From contig JAZARR010000032.1 in NCBI GenBank assembly GCA_037389465.1, positions 3,048,001 to 3,112,000 of the forward strand: a stretch of 64,000 bases of DNA, written 5' to 3'. Shown here in pieces: positions 49,237-60,920 of the stretch. Positions within the stretch are counted from its first letter, which is position 1. Each line of letters starts with the position of its first letter. Source of the stretch: Baylisascaris procyonis. Taxonomy: Eukaryota > Nematoda > Chromadorea > Rhabditida > Ascarididae. The position numbers were made by a program, and so were the translations under genes. The notes beneath the pieces were generated by a model. It was not told the origin of the DNA, made no database searches, and was given only the letters and a program-made list of their open reading frames with translations.

Positions 49237-50011
49237 TCAAAATTCGAAGCGCATCATTTCATCGGTGCGGTCGATTGACCTCGACGATTTGTACGTATGT
49301 GCCAACTGAAGAAAAAATTTAATGCGATATTCTTCGGCGATGAATGAAGAGATTCGCAGATGTTCAATCATTTCTGCTGACATTCCCCTTGATCGATGTG
49401 ATCGATATGTGTACTTCATATCAGCTGTTTGCTAACGTTCTAGAGGCTGATAAGGACTAATATTCCTTCTCTTTCTTTCACCTCTTCATAACACTTATCG
49501 CCTACGCGGCAAAAGTGTGTTTCATAAATAATGCAAACCGGAAGGGGGGTAAGGGAGCAAGGAGAATTGAATGAGAGGTTACATGTTGAACAAGAATGTT
49601 TTCACACCATAAGGCGATTCCATGGAAGTATTTGCGTTGACGTTTATTGTGCCCGAATGCAATTTATACCTGTACGCTGATGAATTGCAAACCTTTACAA
49701 GTATCAGTTATGATTTCCGCCTAGATGGTAAACAAGCAGGAAGATGCGCTAAGAAAACTGATACTATAATTGCTGTTGTTGCAATTAACTTCACTACAGC
49801 AGTCGCTTGCCTAAATAATTGAAAAATTTGCTTTTGCAAATCATGTGCCGAAAAATTAGCGTTTCCTGCCTTTGAACATTTGCACAACAAAAATTACCTG
49901 CAAACTCTAAGACACTCTTAGGATCATATAACAAACATATCTCATGAATCAATGTTTCATTTCCGATTGAACGATATACCACACAATCCGACAAGACAGC
50001 GATCATAGCAC
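49237..50011 (-). CDS. Last two exons of an unrecognised gene
   Basis: Exon 50011-49898 (acceptor attacag, phase 1 in, donor G|GTAATT, phase 1 out) encodes MIAVLSDCVVYRSIGNETLI then HEICLLYDPKSVLEFA. Terminal exon 49424-49237 (acceptor gcaaacag, phase 1 in) reads DMKYTYRSHRSRGMSAEMIE, LRISSFIAEEYRIKFFLQLA and ends at a stop. The junction gives a continuous helical-looking protein. Using the earlier acceptor aaacacag would add VISLKLIT in frame. An upstream exon may lie at 50.05-50.2 kb. No family is recognised. Confidence 0.5.
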
Positions 50012-50634
50012 CTGTAATGAGTTTTAGTGAAATCACCTGTGTTTTATAATTTATCGCTATATATTTTATTCGTCACATTTTCATCGTCGTCGCTTTCGTT
50101 TTTCGACTACCTAATCATCGCATTTATAGAAATCATCTTCAGTGCATTGTCTTTCATCTTGCATAGTTCACCGATCAGACTGTTTTTGCAATGCGTATTT
50201 CTGATCGCAACAAATTATTTCCTTCTTAGCACCGTTTTGCACTATTGATGGCAGAAAAAGGCGAATGGTCATATTCCTGGCTTTATTTAGCTAATTGAAA
50301 CGTCTTCTTTCTCTCTCTTCGGCTCCATAAAACTATAACACGCTTTCTGCAAGTAGTTTTTTTTTCCTTGGTTGGTATGTGACTTTATCTACTCTTATTT
50401 TAGTTTGCTATACTCTTTTCATTGTTACAATTGTTCTAGAAATTTTCCACATTTCATGTTTCAATCGCATTCAATTATATGATTTCATTGGAGATAACTT
50501 TAGCGTATTTTTGATGCTCATCACGTTCCATCATAGGATTATCGCTCTGATTACTATGATTATAGCGATAGTAACAATAAATGATATCATATAAAAGTTT
50601 TTCAACAAATCTTACAATCACATTATATTCAGAG

Positions 50635-50636
<2 letters not shown>

Positions 50637-50707
<71 letters not shown>
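50637..50707. repeat. (AT)n microsatellite
   Basis: About 35 AT units just upstream of the predicted exon at 50920. Confidence 0.95.
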
Positions 50708-50710
<3 letters not shown>

Positions 50711-50919
50711 AAGTACATGAAGTACTTTGCCAAATCTGGAGTTTTATTCCACTCATCGCTATAAAGAAGCAAAATTTATTTCTCGGCTTGTTTTTGGCGC
50801 TCTAGAAAAAACAAATATCCTCATTTCGTTCAGCGGAAATTTTATTCGAGAAAAGAGGCTTGGATAGAGGTAAAATGAGTACTCGCTACTACATCTAATC
50901 GTACTTTGAATCATCCCTA

Positions 50920-51052
50920 ATGTCACGTTTACATTTCCCGCTCTATGAGTTGCGTATCTGGCAAAAAAGATTTAACGAGGAGGCATTTAAAACTCTTCAA
51001 CGACACATACATAAAGCAATGAGCACCCATAGAAAATTGCACCATCTGTCAG
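50920..51052 (+). CDS. Predicted first exon, unrecognised
   Basis: An ATG at 50920 opens MSRLHFPLYELRIWQKRFNE and continues EEAFKTLQRHIHKAMSTHR to a donor CAG|GTGTCA, leaving phase 1. The Arg/Lys-rich N-terminus would suit a mitochondrial or ribosomal protein, but that is inference. The + strand terminal exon at 52811 may belong to the same gene; the phases (1 versus 0) require a further exon. Confidence 0.35.
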
Positions 51053-51694
51053 GTGTCAGCTGTGTGCAATTTTTTAAAACAACCACCTATTCACATCTGC
51101 AATCGCTTTTTAACACATTTCACATCACTTTCAGATGTCGGTTTCCGATCGGTTGCTTTTTTTAGTGACAAATGTAATTTCATATAAGGAATACGGTAAC
51201 GAAACGATCGTATACTCAGTTCCAAATCGGATATTTGCCTTTATTTCTTTCGATGGACAACTAAGTTAGCAATAATTTAGAGAAAATTTATAGCGAGTAC
51301 AGGTGCAATGAAAAGTAGTTCCTCGTAATTCAATCGAAGGAGGGGGGGGGGGCGTGAGGGGTTCGACTAGCAATGCTCAAGCAACGTAAGAGCTCATCTA
51401 TTAGTATATTACTTTTTTACTTAATTTAGGCTGATATTAGGAAACAGTATATTACTTAATTATTTTTTTATGCAAATATTAACGATCGGTGAATAATCAA
51501 AAAAAAAGTCAAGTTTGCACAATAGAAACTCAAAAGGAATTCAACGGAAGTGTTGAAATTTTCCGTTTCAATAACGACGAAAATTCTGGAACAACGCCAA
51601 AATTCGCATCGCTTTTATAATATTCAATTAGCAATTGGTAATTCCCCAAGATAATTAAGAATTGCGTTGCGAATAAACATCACAATCGAAATAC

Positions 51695-51792
51695 TGCCTA
51701 ACGAGCATCTGCGATGTTCGTATGCAAATGCTCGGTTATCGATTTTCCCCGAAACAAAAAGACTCTCGTTGATTTTTATTTCAAAGCTTTCA
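51695..51792 (-). CDS. Predicted internal exon, unrecognised
   Basis: The frame between acceptor aaaactag (phase 2 in) and donor A|GTATTT (phase 1 out) encodes ESFEIKINESLFVSGKIDNR then FAYEHRRCSLG, which has an alternating beta-strand look. A second open piece upstream on the same strand (about 52035-51965, ..ARRRIVNSLDFNISFPG with donor GTGACG) may be an earlier exon, although it leaves in phase 1. No family is recognised. Confidence 0.3.
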
Positions 51793-52810
51793 CTAGTTTT
51801 AGCATGACACAATGATTAATGAAGGTATAAGGTACCACAAGGAAGTACCAACAACTATGAAGGTTTTAAACCATTTGTAATAGTATAGCATATCGCACAT
51901 GCCTAAAACCTTTGCATTTTTATTCTCACCTAAATGTTGGTATGAATATGTTAACGTCACCTGGGAATGATATATTGAAATCAAGGCTGTTAACTATTCG
52001 TCTTCTTGCGAACCTCTTGTATGCCATAGATAAGGGCAGAAAGTACTGTTTAATTGATTTATTGAGAGATAATTTAAATATTTTGTTTGAATCAATATTG
52101 ATATTTCGTTTAATTGAACGTTTAGAGAAAATTAAATTTGATGGCATAAATTGAAAAACTGCTGAGATATTACCATCGTTAGTGATAATTGGCTATTTAA
52201 GAGTGAAAATATTTCCCACTATTTATATCTAATTTATTACATCATTTATTTTTAATATTCAATTAATATGCGTCTTCATACGGTTTAGATTTTTCTGATA
52301 TATATGCATTAAGATTCTCTCAGAAATTTTCCCATTTTTCATACGTAAGCTAAAACTCCGCTCGCATTGTTTTATCTCATATGATGCTTTATGTGAGACA
52401 ATTTCCGTTTAGGCTGATATATTAATGCTCTTCGTACGTTGTACATAATATTTTAACAGTTTTTATGCGCGAGAAAATATTAGTCGAAAAGAACCCTCTC
52501 AGTGAATTGAATCGACTTTATAGAAAAGCCCTTTTCCAATAACTGCAAAAAATTATGATTTCATTGTTTTCACTTCATTGTTTACGTTGAACTTTTAAAA
52601 AAAATTTACTTCAGAAAACAATATTTCAGATAAAGATTAAAAAATCAGATAAAGAAGAGATATATTGAAATCTGAAAGATTTGATAAATATGCTTTTAAT
52701 TGAAGTTTGAGAAAAAAGAATTTAGATACGATAAGAAATGAAAGTTTCCCGTACGAATGCATTCGACAGCACAGTTGTTATTTGTTTTTATGTAATTTGT
52801 CTTCCACTAG

Positions 52811-52972
52811 GAATTCAGAAAAGAAGCACGCCGGCTAATTCACGAGGAAATTACATTCTTAAAGCGAATCAAACGTGCTAAATTAAAGGATTTCTTATGC
52901 GAAAGCCCAAGCATATTATATTGTTGTAAAAAGAAGTTTGTATATGAATTAACTGATGAACATTATTTATAA
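52811..52972 (+). CDS. Predicted terminal exon, unrecognised
   Basis: After acceptor tcttccactag the phase-0 frame runs 53 codons to a stop at 52970-52972: EFRKEARRLIHEEITFLKRI, KRAKLKDFLCESP, then CCKKKFVYELTDEHYL. It is strongly basic at first with a helical pattern. The splice site, codon use and lack of a comparable antisense frame make it a good exon. Its 5' exons are not fixed; 50920-51052 is a candidate. Confidence 0.45.
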   Translation, partial: EFRKEARRLIHEEITFLKRIKRAKLKDFLCESPSILYCCKKKFVYELTDEHYL

Positions 52973-54644
52973 TGAAGGATAACAACAATAATATGCAAAT
53001 CTCGATGACACATCATCGAAAATATAACACATCATTGAATTATCTTGGAGCAATAACGATATCCGCTAGGCGTTAATCGCAGCGTGAATAACGACAAAAT
53101 TATCTTCCCTATATTCCTGTGCCTTCGTTCGCATAGGCTTTATTACGCCTAATGCAACTTAACTATGGTTAATCGGCTTAGAAATAATAGTAGTATTTCT
53201 TCGTGGGTTCTCTTTTCAAAGAGTTTTATTGTTCATTCGTTCTCTCCATACATATATAGGCCGGCTATATATAGACCCCTCGTCAGCCTTTATTCTTTTT
53301 AAGCCTATATCAATCACCAGCACTATCTCCTCACTGCACAAATGCATTTCAAGGATTTGCTTTACACTGGGAAAGACTTGGGCTAGAAGAAGGGGGAGGG
53401 AGAGATAAAAGGACGCCCGATTATCAAACAACTTCATCAAGTTATAAACTGATTCGGATGAAGAACTTCTTTAATATTACGAATGTGTTTTTGCTGTTAA
53501 AAGAAGTTTAGAAGGCAATAATGAAATACGCTAATAGCTGAAAGACTGGCCTCACCTTTATTCAACTTGTCGTTATTCAATAGCCGTGATGAGATGGTCT
53601 TCTCTTATAATTGTTTCTTCTAGATAATTATCAGTTTTTTTAAATGCATCATTGTATGTGGTAATAAATTCAACGCCTTGAAGCAAATTGTCCTAAATAT
53701 AGAAGTAATGAATAGTGCAATTCTGCTTTCATGTTATAAGTGATAGGAACATATTCGCCGACTACGATGAATTGATCAATAGCAAAGTGCATTGAAACTA
53801 TAGCAATGCTGAAACCACTTAGAGCATTCAATGATAGGGAAAGGAAAGGTGTTGTGTAATAAGAAGGAAAAAGGAGCATAAAGAAGGTGCAGTAGTAAAA
53901 GAGAACTTCAGATGGATATACCCTTCTCAAACCAATCGCCCTTTCGGTCGCTATTGCGTTAAGTTTTTTTTGTTTTTGTTTTTTTTTCAGACTATCTGCA
54001 TTCACTTTTCTCCACATATTGATTTTGATGGTGCACCTGTTTCAGATATTTAACATTTCGAGAGAGTAGTCGTAATCCAGCTTTCTCCCCTTCCCGCTCA
54101 TCCCTCCGCTATCCTCCTGCGGTGACGCTCCTGTGTCGTATTCTGTGTCTCGAGGCTGTTGCATGACGAGAGGGCAATTTTTCTGAAGCTGATCGTCCCC
54201 TTCATGATGCACATATATATAATAAATAAGGGCATCGAATTGGTGACCGATTGTTAGTGGTAAAAATTTATGAGTCAAAAATTTTGGCCAAAATTAGTGA
54301 CACAAGAAAGTTCTCCGAAACATTTGTGGCGGAAACGCATGCTCACTGAGATTGTTGGTTAAGTTCGACGGCTGGGATGAGGGGTCAATGAAAGATCCGA
54401 CTGCTGCTGCTGGACACATCCCTAAAAGTGCACATATACAGGACTTTGTGAGGACAAAGAGAGCAGAGCACTGAGTGCTTATAGGGAGGGCGTGCTGAGA
54501 TAGCGAAGAATAGCGTACGGGTTTGTTGCTGGTGTGCAGCAGTCCGTCGAACCCCGAACCAGCACCGCCCAGACCGATAAACGAACACGATTGAGTGGTG
54601 CGATGCTGGTCGTCGCTGCATACGCTGAGTGCGCTCGTTGCTTT
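52973..54644. other. No gene fixed
   Basis: A - strand frame at 54017-53670 includes a membrane-like part and FAIDQFIVVGEYVPITYNMK, and a both-strand-open piece lies at 53216-53440. Neither could be settled. 54380-54640 is GC-rich, perhaps a promoter for the 54.65 kb exon. Confidence 0.3.
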
Positions 54645-54886
54645 TAAGAAAGGCTAGTGCCCCACCGGAAAGCATTCGCATAATCACTACACCAATTTTG
54701 CCTGTGGCAATTTGTGCATATTGCCTCATCGGCTTTCTTTCCATTGCATTCGATCGATTCGTTATTCATTTATTCATCTATCTATTCAATTTATTCGTTA
54801 TGGAAAGTGAATCGACCTCTTCGATTATACGTATGGCCGATATTTTACAACCAATTCCCGACAATACGATTCGACTATCCGACCAG
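54645..54886 (+). CDS. Predicted exon with membrane segment
   Basis: An open frame reads ASAPPESIRIITTPILPVAI, a hydrophobic run through CLIGFLSIAF and IHLFIYLFNLF, then MESESTSSIIRMADILQPIP and ends at a donor CAG|GTGCAT. It could be an internal exon entered near the ttttaag at 54646, or a first exon starting at the ATG at 54800. The 250 bp upstream is GC-rich and may be promoter. A possible next exon lies at 55110-55220 (CPCCNSERVDIIQIEQ). No family is recognised. Confidence 0.3.
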
Positions 54887-55844
54887 GTGCATATCACTGA
54901 AGGCCGAATCCCATTAACTGTATGTTAATTACGCAACATTCCTATTGCTATCGCAGTAGCGTTTATTTCTATTGGCGACATTATTTGTGCTGCGAGAGAG
55001 ATTCTTCACATATGTTCAATTGATGTGCCATTGACGCATTGAATTCTGTTTGTATGTGCGTGTGTGTGTCTTTGATGCGGTGAACAATCGATTTGATTTG
55101 ATCAATATGTACTTATATGTACACCATTTCAATCCTCTTTCTTATAATTGTCCTTGTTGTAATAGTGAGAGAGTTGATATAATTCAAATCGAACAACTAA
55201 ACAACACCCGTTGGCGATTTGTCCAAGGTAGATTTACTGAAATTGCGAAATTGCCATACTTATCCGTGATTATAATATATCTTCGGCATAGGCCGGAATC
55301 CATTATTTAACGTTATACAGTAGCAGCTAGCAGTTAGCAATTATACGTTATCGGTACATTTTCTAACGTTACCTATGGACTTTCTCGCAACAGATAAATC
55401 TCCTTATTTCCACAGTATGTCACTGGCACATAGAGGATAAGGATGGAGAGGATTTGAGGTTTAATGGATGATAAAACACTTGCCAAAGATCAATGTTAAC
55501 GCAGTGATACATTCTTTTGGTAGTGGTGTAGTTTCGGCGGAAATTGAAAAATTAAAAACGCTATGAATCACTGTCGTTGAGGCATTAAACAATTTTGCAA
55601 AAATTTCGACTTCATTATATGGAATAAAAATTTCCTTTGTAATGCCATAGCAAACGGACCAACTAGAAAAATTCAACGCCCATAAGCAACACATAAAATT
55701 CATTGCAATGATTTCAATAAATTTGCCCGAACGTCACTTCAAATCGATTCAAGAAATCCTCAACATTATTTACACTTAGATTGCTAGCACTGAATGCAAT
55801 AGAACATTACAGAATACACAAAAGATGGAAAAAGTTGAGAAAAA

Positions 55845-55918
55845 TAAATGGGCTGTCGATTCGGTATTGACTTATTTTTATTAAATGGGCTGTCGATTCG
55901 GTGTTGACTTATTTTTAT
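55845..55918. repeat. 37-bp tandem duplication
   Basis: Two adjacent 37-bp copies (TAAATGGGCTGTCGATTCGG..) differ at only one or two positions, indicating a recent duplication. Confidence 0.95.
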
Positions 55919-55992
55919 GGGAACTATTAATTTCGGCTGTTGATATGAGCAAATAGAAAATGCATTCATCGACAGATATTCAAATACGTTAG

Positions 55993-56682
55993 TTGGGGAT
56001 AGCAATCGGAAAAGGCAAACAACGCAAACGACACAAATGTTTGTGCTCTATATTGCCAATAATGGTTGTGTATTGGTTTGCATCCGTCCGGTTTTGTTTG
56101 TCCCACATTTCGCTTTTGAAAAACGTTGTCGATTTCAATCTTTTTTCTTTTCTTTTTATTTTTATTTTTGCAAATAAATGCGATGCAAAATATAACATAA
56201 ATCTAAAAACGATATATTGCAATAGTATTTCACTAGCATTACATCGATCACTCTTGTATAAAAATTCATTCGTTATCTTTATTTTTTTTTTCATTCACAT
56301 TTATAATTTTTGCAATGCGCATTATTGCAACGTTGATATCCAATCATATACGTATTCTGTACGCATAGTTGACCATCTATTTGCCTGTTCTAGTTCGAGA
56401 AGAACTGAAACCTATATCCAGCTACAAAATATTTTCTTAATATATTATGGAAATTATTATTTAAGTAAGCGGAATATAAAGACAAACATCGTGGCAGCTT
56501 CTCTGGCATTTTTGATCGTTTGTTTTGCTTCTTTTATATTTCACTTTTCTCTTACATTTACTTGTATTCGTCTTGAAATATATTCAAGTAATGGCGTTGT
56601 TAATCGCATTTGCGAATCGGTTAATTTTCTTTTCTCTTGCGAAGCAGCGTTTATCTATCGAAATGTTATGCAAATTTTTTAA
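55993..56682 (+). other. Long open frame with several hydrophobic segments
   Basis: This is the longest uninterrupted frame in the window (229 codons, first ATG at 56062). It has four hydrophobic stretches, including FNLFSFLFIFIFA, SFVIFIFFFIHIYNF and AASLAFLIVCFASFIFHFSL. It could be a single-exon multi-pass membrane protein. However, the + strand is very T-rich here, which by itself makes long hydrophobic frames, and an antisense frame of 100 codons overlaps it. No family motif is seen. Confidence 0.2.
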
Positions 56683-59600
56683 CTTAGTGCGTATATTTAT
56701 TCAAGTCCATCGCATTCATTTTATCGGTTAGTTCACCTCTCTTTGTGGGCGTTGACATTTCCGGAGTGGTCAAAGAAATCAAAGAATGGGTCATTTTTGG
56801 AGCACTGGAATTATAGCCAACTTCTAATTGTCAACTATTTTATAATAAAATTTAATTGCGATGCCTAATTTATGCTATTGTTCACTTGTATTCGGTTATA
56901 TCCACGCCTCCTTAAACTTATTCACTTAGAAACGATTACTTTCGAGTGCGGAAGCAAACAGACATTTTACACCACGTGACACACTTTTTTCGGTGTGCTT
57001 GTCTATGTCTATGTTTTTGCGATGAATGCGACTCGAATGCGCTGATTTGTATATTTCAGGCGACATGTGAACATCACGTGTACATTTCCTTTTCAACAAA
57101 TTTCTTTGTAAAAGATTTTTTTCCCAAAATTTTTTTCCACCAAATAATCCCTTTGTCCTTTGTCAATGAAAGGTTGTGCTCGATTTAATCCGTTGATATT
57201 TCTGTGGATCGAAAAGATATTTCGCGCAAATTATATGCGAAATGTTTAAGGTGTAAAGCTGCCGGAAACATGAAACATTTTTTTTATAGTGTTCGCGTTT
57301 CTTTTATTGCTTTAAAGAGCATTTTTGCTCGCCGTAGTGCAATGCTCAATAAGCATTTCAGCCACATTGAGAACCTCTGTTCCTTCATGATCCTATTTTC
57401 ATTAACATTGCGTAGAGAGGATAATAGGAAATTTTTTCCCGTATGGATGGGCAGTTACTCCCACTGTTCTTAAATTTACCCACTGGAAAAGATTTCTGCA
57501 AGATTTCGGGATTTTTAAGATGAGCTATGCAATTCAGAGCTTTGTATAAGATCAGAAAGGAATTGAAAGCGATAGAAGCATTCGAAAGTTGGGAATTCAA
57601 GAGTGGAATTTGAAAGAGAACATTTTAAAATGTAAAGCTTTCCGCACCTTTGAACTTCGTTCTTCATAATTTTGCCTGAAAACTGATCCACACCTAATTT
57701 CGTGAAAATTTTGAGGATTTAAATGAGGCATCCCTGAAGATGGATCTGATGTGATGTAACTGAGGAGCATATTTCGGATGTTTCACTCCGAATTGACAAA
57801 TAGATGACGTCATAAATTCAGTAGATAACTTAAATTGCTTTATTGGTAGTGGAAATATATTTTTGCACTTATAGTATTTAATGAATACTGTGAATCTAGA
57901 GTATTGATCTGGCACGCCACATTCACGACAAGCATTTTTGATTAGCCAATTAGAGCTTATAACAGATGTCCGACCTAATGCAGAAACGTGTTATTATAAC
58001 ACATTTCGATGTTATATGCTGTACTATGAATTGCTAATAACTCGAAAATGCACTATTTTCATAAGCACGCTGTGTTACTCATTCTTTCGGAAAAATATTC
58101 TTTTAAAGGTTTATGTTCGTATTCAATAAATTGATTACTTAATAATCAAGACGCTCATTGCTGATCTTAATTGAAGTCACAAGTTCTTATTTTACTGAGT
58201 CATAGAGAAAAATTTTGAGCTTACTCATTAATGAATCATTCCTCTGTTATGATGACATCAATTGTTCAATAAATTCTATGAATAAATCTCAACTGGTTTC
58301 GAATAAACCTTAAAAAAAGAAACTTTTCTAATCAAATTCAACTTCAATCTGCTTTAAATCAAGCAAAAATCTCCTCATTTTCAAAATTAAACTTTCAAAA
58401 TGTTGATTTGAAATTAGAACTTGAAGGCCGATTAATAGATCCTTTAAAATGTACACAGATATGATCCGAGCATCCTTAATTTATTCTTATTTCCATTTCT
58501 TTTTCCCTTTTCCGCTGGATGCAGTAGCATCACGTTTCGTGACGTTGCTAGGTTTCTTTTTTCGGAAGGTTCAAGCGTTATTCTAAGCGTTCTCTTTAAA
58601 TTTCAATCGTCTTTAATAAACTAAATTCAATGAAATGGAAAACGGATGTAAAGTAATTTGTTGCTGTTTTAACTTGTTTTCAATTTAAAAGAGAACAAAA
58701 ATATATGCGTCAATGATCAACGCTAAAAGATATGAATCACATTTGCATAGCGATTCATATCTAATAGCGTAACAAAGCGTTAACCTCCTTAAATGATTGC
58801 ATCTCTCTTTTCTTTTGTTGTCGTCTTTAACTCTCTTCCACCTTTTATTGCTCTCTTATATTTCTAATTTAAATTGACAGAGGAAGGATATAATATAACA
58901 CAAAGTTATATACTTTTTCGAATTTTCTAACACAAAAGTTGTAGCACGATAATATAACACAAGAGTTATTTCTCAATATATTTTTGATAGAGATAATTTC
59001 AAATCACTATCTGTATTTCAACAATGGACCGCTATGTATTTCTGTGAAGGAAGTGAAGCTAGAGCATTGATGTTTCTCGTTATATAAATGGAATGCATGT
59101 TGTATAGGAAGGATAATGTAGCATAGTGTTATAACAAATCAAGTTGTTAAATCAATAAATATCACTTCTTTCCATTCTCTAATCATTTCTATAATTTCAC
59201 AAGCATATTAACTTATGAGGAAATGTTTATATGCTTTTATTTCATTAAAGTTGAATTTTCAATTCTTTTTGAAAGGTTTATTAAATTAATAAATAATACA
59301 TATGCAAACTTTCGATTCCTATACTTGGTCAGCAATTCTTCGTTCTCTTAGTTGATGCTCAGTGAGATGAAAATGCAAACAATTTTAAAGCTCTAGTCGT
59401 GATCGATAATTGATGTTTTACTTCATAGACGACAATTGACATATTTCTGGTTATTCATTTCTTTGTGTTAACTTTTTTTGATGTATATTCTCCTCCCTTA
59501 TATGGCTCTTATGAGTGTCATATTTCAGGCGTCATGCTGTGATGTAACAACCCACATAAAGCACCCTTGCATACATCAAGCAATGCCTATATATTATAGC

Positions 59601-59953
59601 ATACAGCCAGAAAATCCACTTCAATTAGCATATTTCTTCGATTCATTTCTGGATATTATAATAATTGAAAATAATATTGTAAATTCCCGATGAGAAAGAA
59701 GTGAATGCATTTAAGCGTTTTAGAGCACAGTTGTTCAAAGTGGATACTGAAATAAGATTAATGCTTATATTATTGCCAAGATCGAATGCTTTATACACGA
59801 TCAGCAAAGTTTACTGAGCTTGTTCAGAAGTGCTGTAGCCTTGTAAGTCTTCTTTGTGTGTCCTATTCGTTGTGTTCGATTACTATTTTTAAAAAAAAAA
59901 CTCTATCGACATATTCACTATATGATTTATTATGTAAGCTCATAATTCTTATA
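56683..59953. other. No gene fixed
   Basis: AT-rich. - strand frames at 57915-57694 and 57600-57385 could be exons but lack clean splice sites. Short direct repeats of ATAATATAACACAA occur at about 58.89 and 58.95 kb. Confidence 0.35.
59478..59693 (+). other. Possible small secreted peptide or terminal exon
   Basis: The frame begins MYILLPYMALMSVIFQ, which resembles a signal peptide, followed by ASCCDVTTHIKHPCIHQ and a stop at 59691-59693. Alternatively, the perfect acceptor atatttcag inside the signal-like part marks a terminal exon from about 59530. Both readings are unsupported by similarity. Confidence 0.22.
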
Positions 59954-60920
59954 TTATAAAGAAAACGATGGAGGATATCGTATGCGAATTTTGTAAATTA
60001 AGGAAATAGCTTTGGAGAAGGTCTCTAAAAAATCTTTTGATGCCCCAAAAAATAAACCCTTTAGACCACTTCGATCTTTCAGTAATAGTTTATCTCTCTT
60101 CAGCATTACATCTATACAAACCCTCTTCGATGATATTTGTTTGTCAGTAGATGGTGTTATAAGTTGAGGGTTATGGTATGGAAAAAACAATGAATTCTGT
60201 ACACATAGATATTGGAAGAGAAAAGAAATAATCTTTCATTTTTCACTTTCAAAACGATTTAACGTTGAATTTTTGGGAATTTTTATTTACACGACATCTC
60301 GACTAGATTGTGCAACTTTCGCTATTTTCTCGAGGGACTAAAAATATTTTCCCTAGACAAAAGTATTCTCTTCAAAAACTATTCAAAATCTGAAAGATCT
60401 ATGGGAGTTAGACATAAAAACATAGCCAGAAATTCAACGGATAATATACGACTGTATTTGAAGAAAGCACAGGGCTACTCTCGTTTGGATTTGAATTGAT
60501 AACAATAGAAGGAATAGGAATAAAATGATGAAATAAATAATCTAATGATTTTATCAAATCCTTGCAGCAATGATTGAGATACTTAAAACGATTGCGACAC
60601 TTTAAAAAATTCAACATCTCTTGCAAGAAATGAAGCAGTCTGATGGCCTTATTCTCATCATTTTATTTGAAATTAACTTCCACCTTTCCAATGCGTTATG
60701 TAAAAGTGGGAACCATTTATCAATAAAAGGAAAGAAAGCGTTTTCAAATAAAGGACCCATTTTCACTATATCACTGACTAATCTAATGTAAGCAGTAGCT
60801 AAATTCTTCCATGCGCTTAAGCAAATTTCCTCCGCAAAGACGTCATGTAGTGTGTGCATGTTGTTTGTGTTTATCTTTGTGCTCATCTGTTTCGCCCGTC
60901 CGGTACTACCAATTTGAAAA
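59954..60920 (-). CDS. Two 3' exons of an unrecognised conserved-looking gene
   Basis: Exon 60920-60684 (acceptor gcttatttag, phase 2 in; donor AG|GTGGAA, phase 2 out) encodes TGRAKQMSTKINTNNMHTLH, then EEICLSAWKNLATAYIRLVS and FFPFIDKWFPLLHNALER. Terminal exon 60122-59954 (phase 2 in) encodes VCIDVMLKRDKLLLKDRSGL, then LFFGASKDFLETFSKAIS and ends YPPSFSL-stop. The product is amphipathic-helical, like a scaffold or trafficking subunit, but I cannot name the family. The 5' exons should lie above 60.98 kb; 63243-63263 is a possible first exon. Confidence 0.5.

Noticed and set aside
54385..54744. 119-codon - strand frame
   Set aside because: Lies over a GC-rich stretch and opposite a better + strand exon candidate; Ser/Arg/His-rich with no motif.
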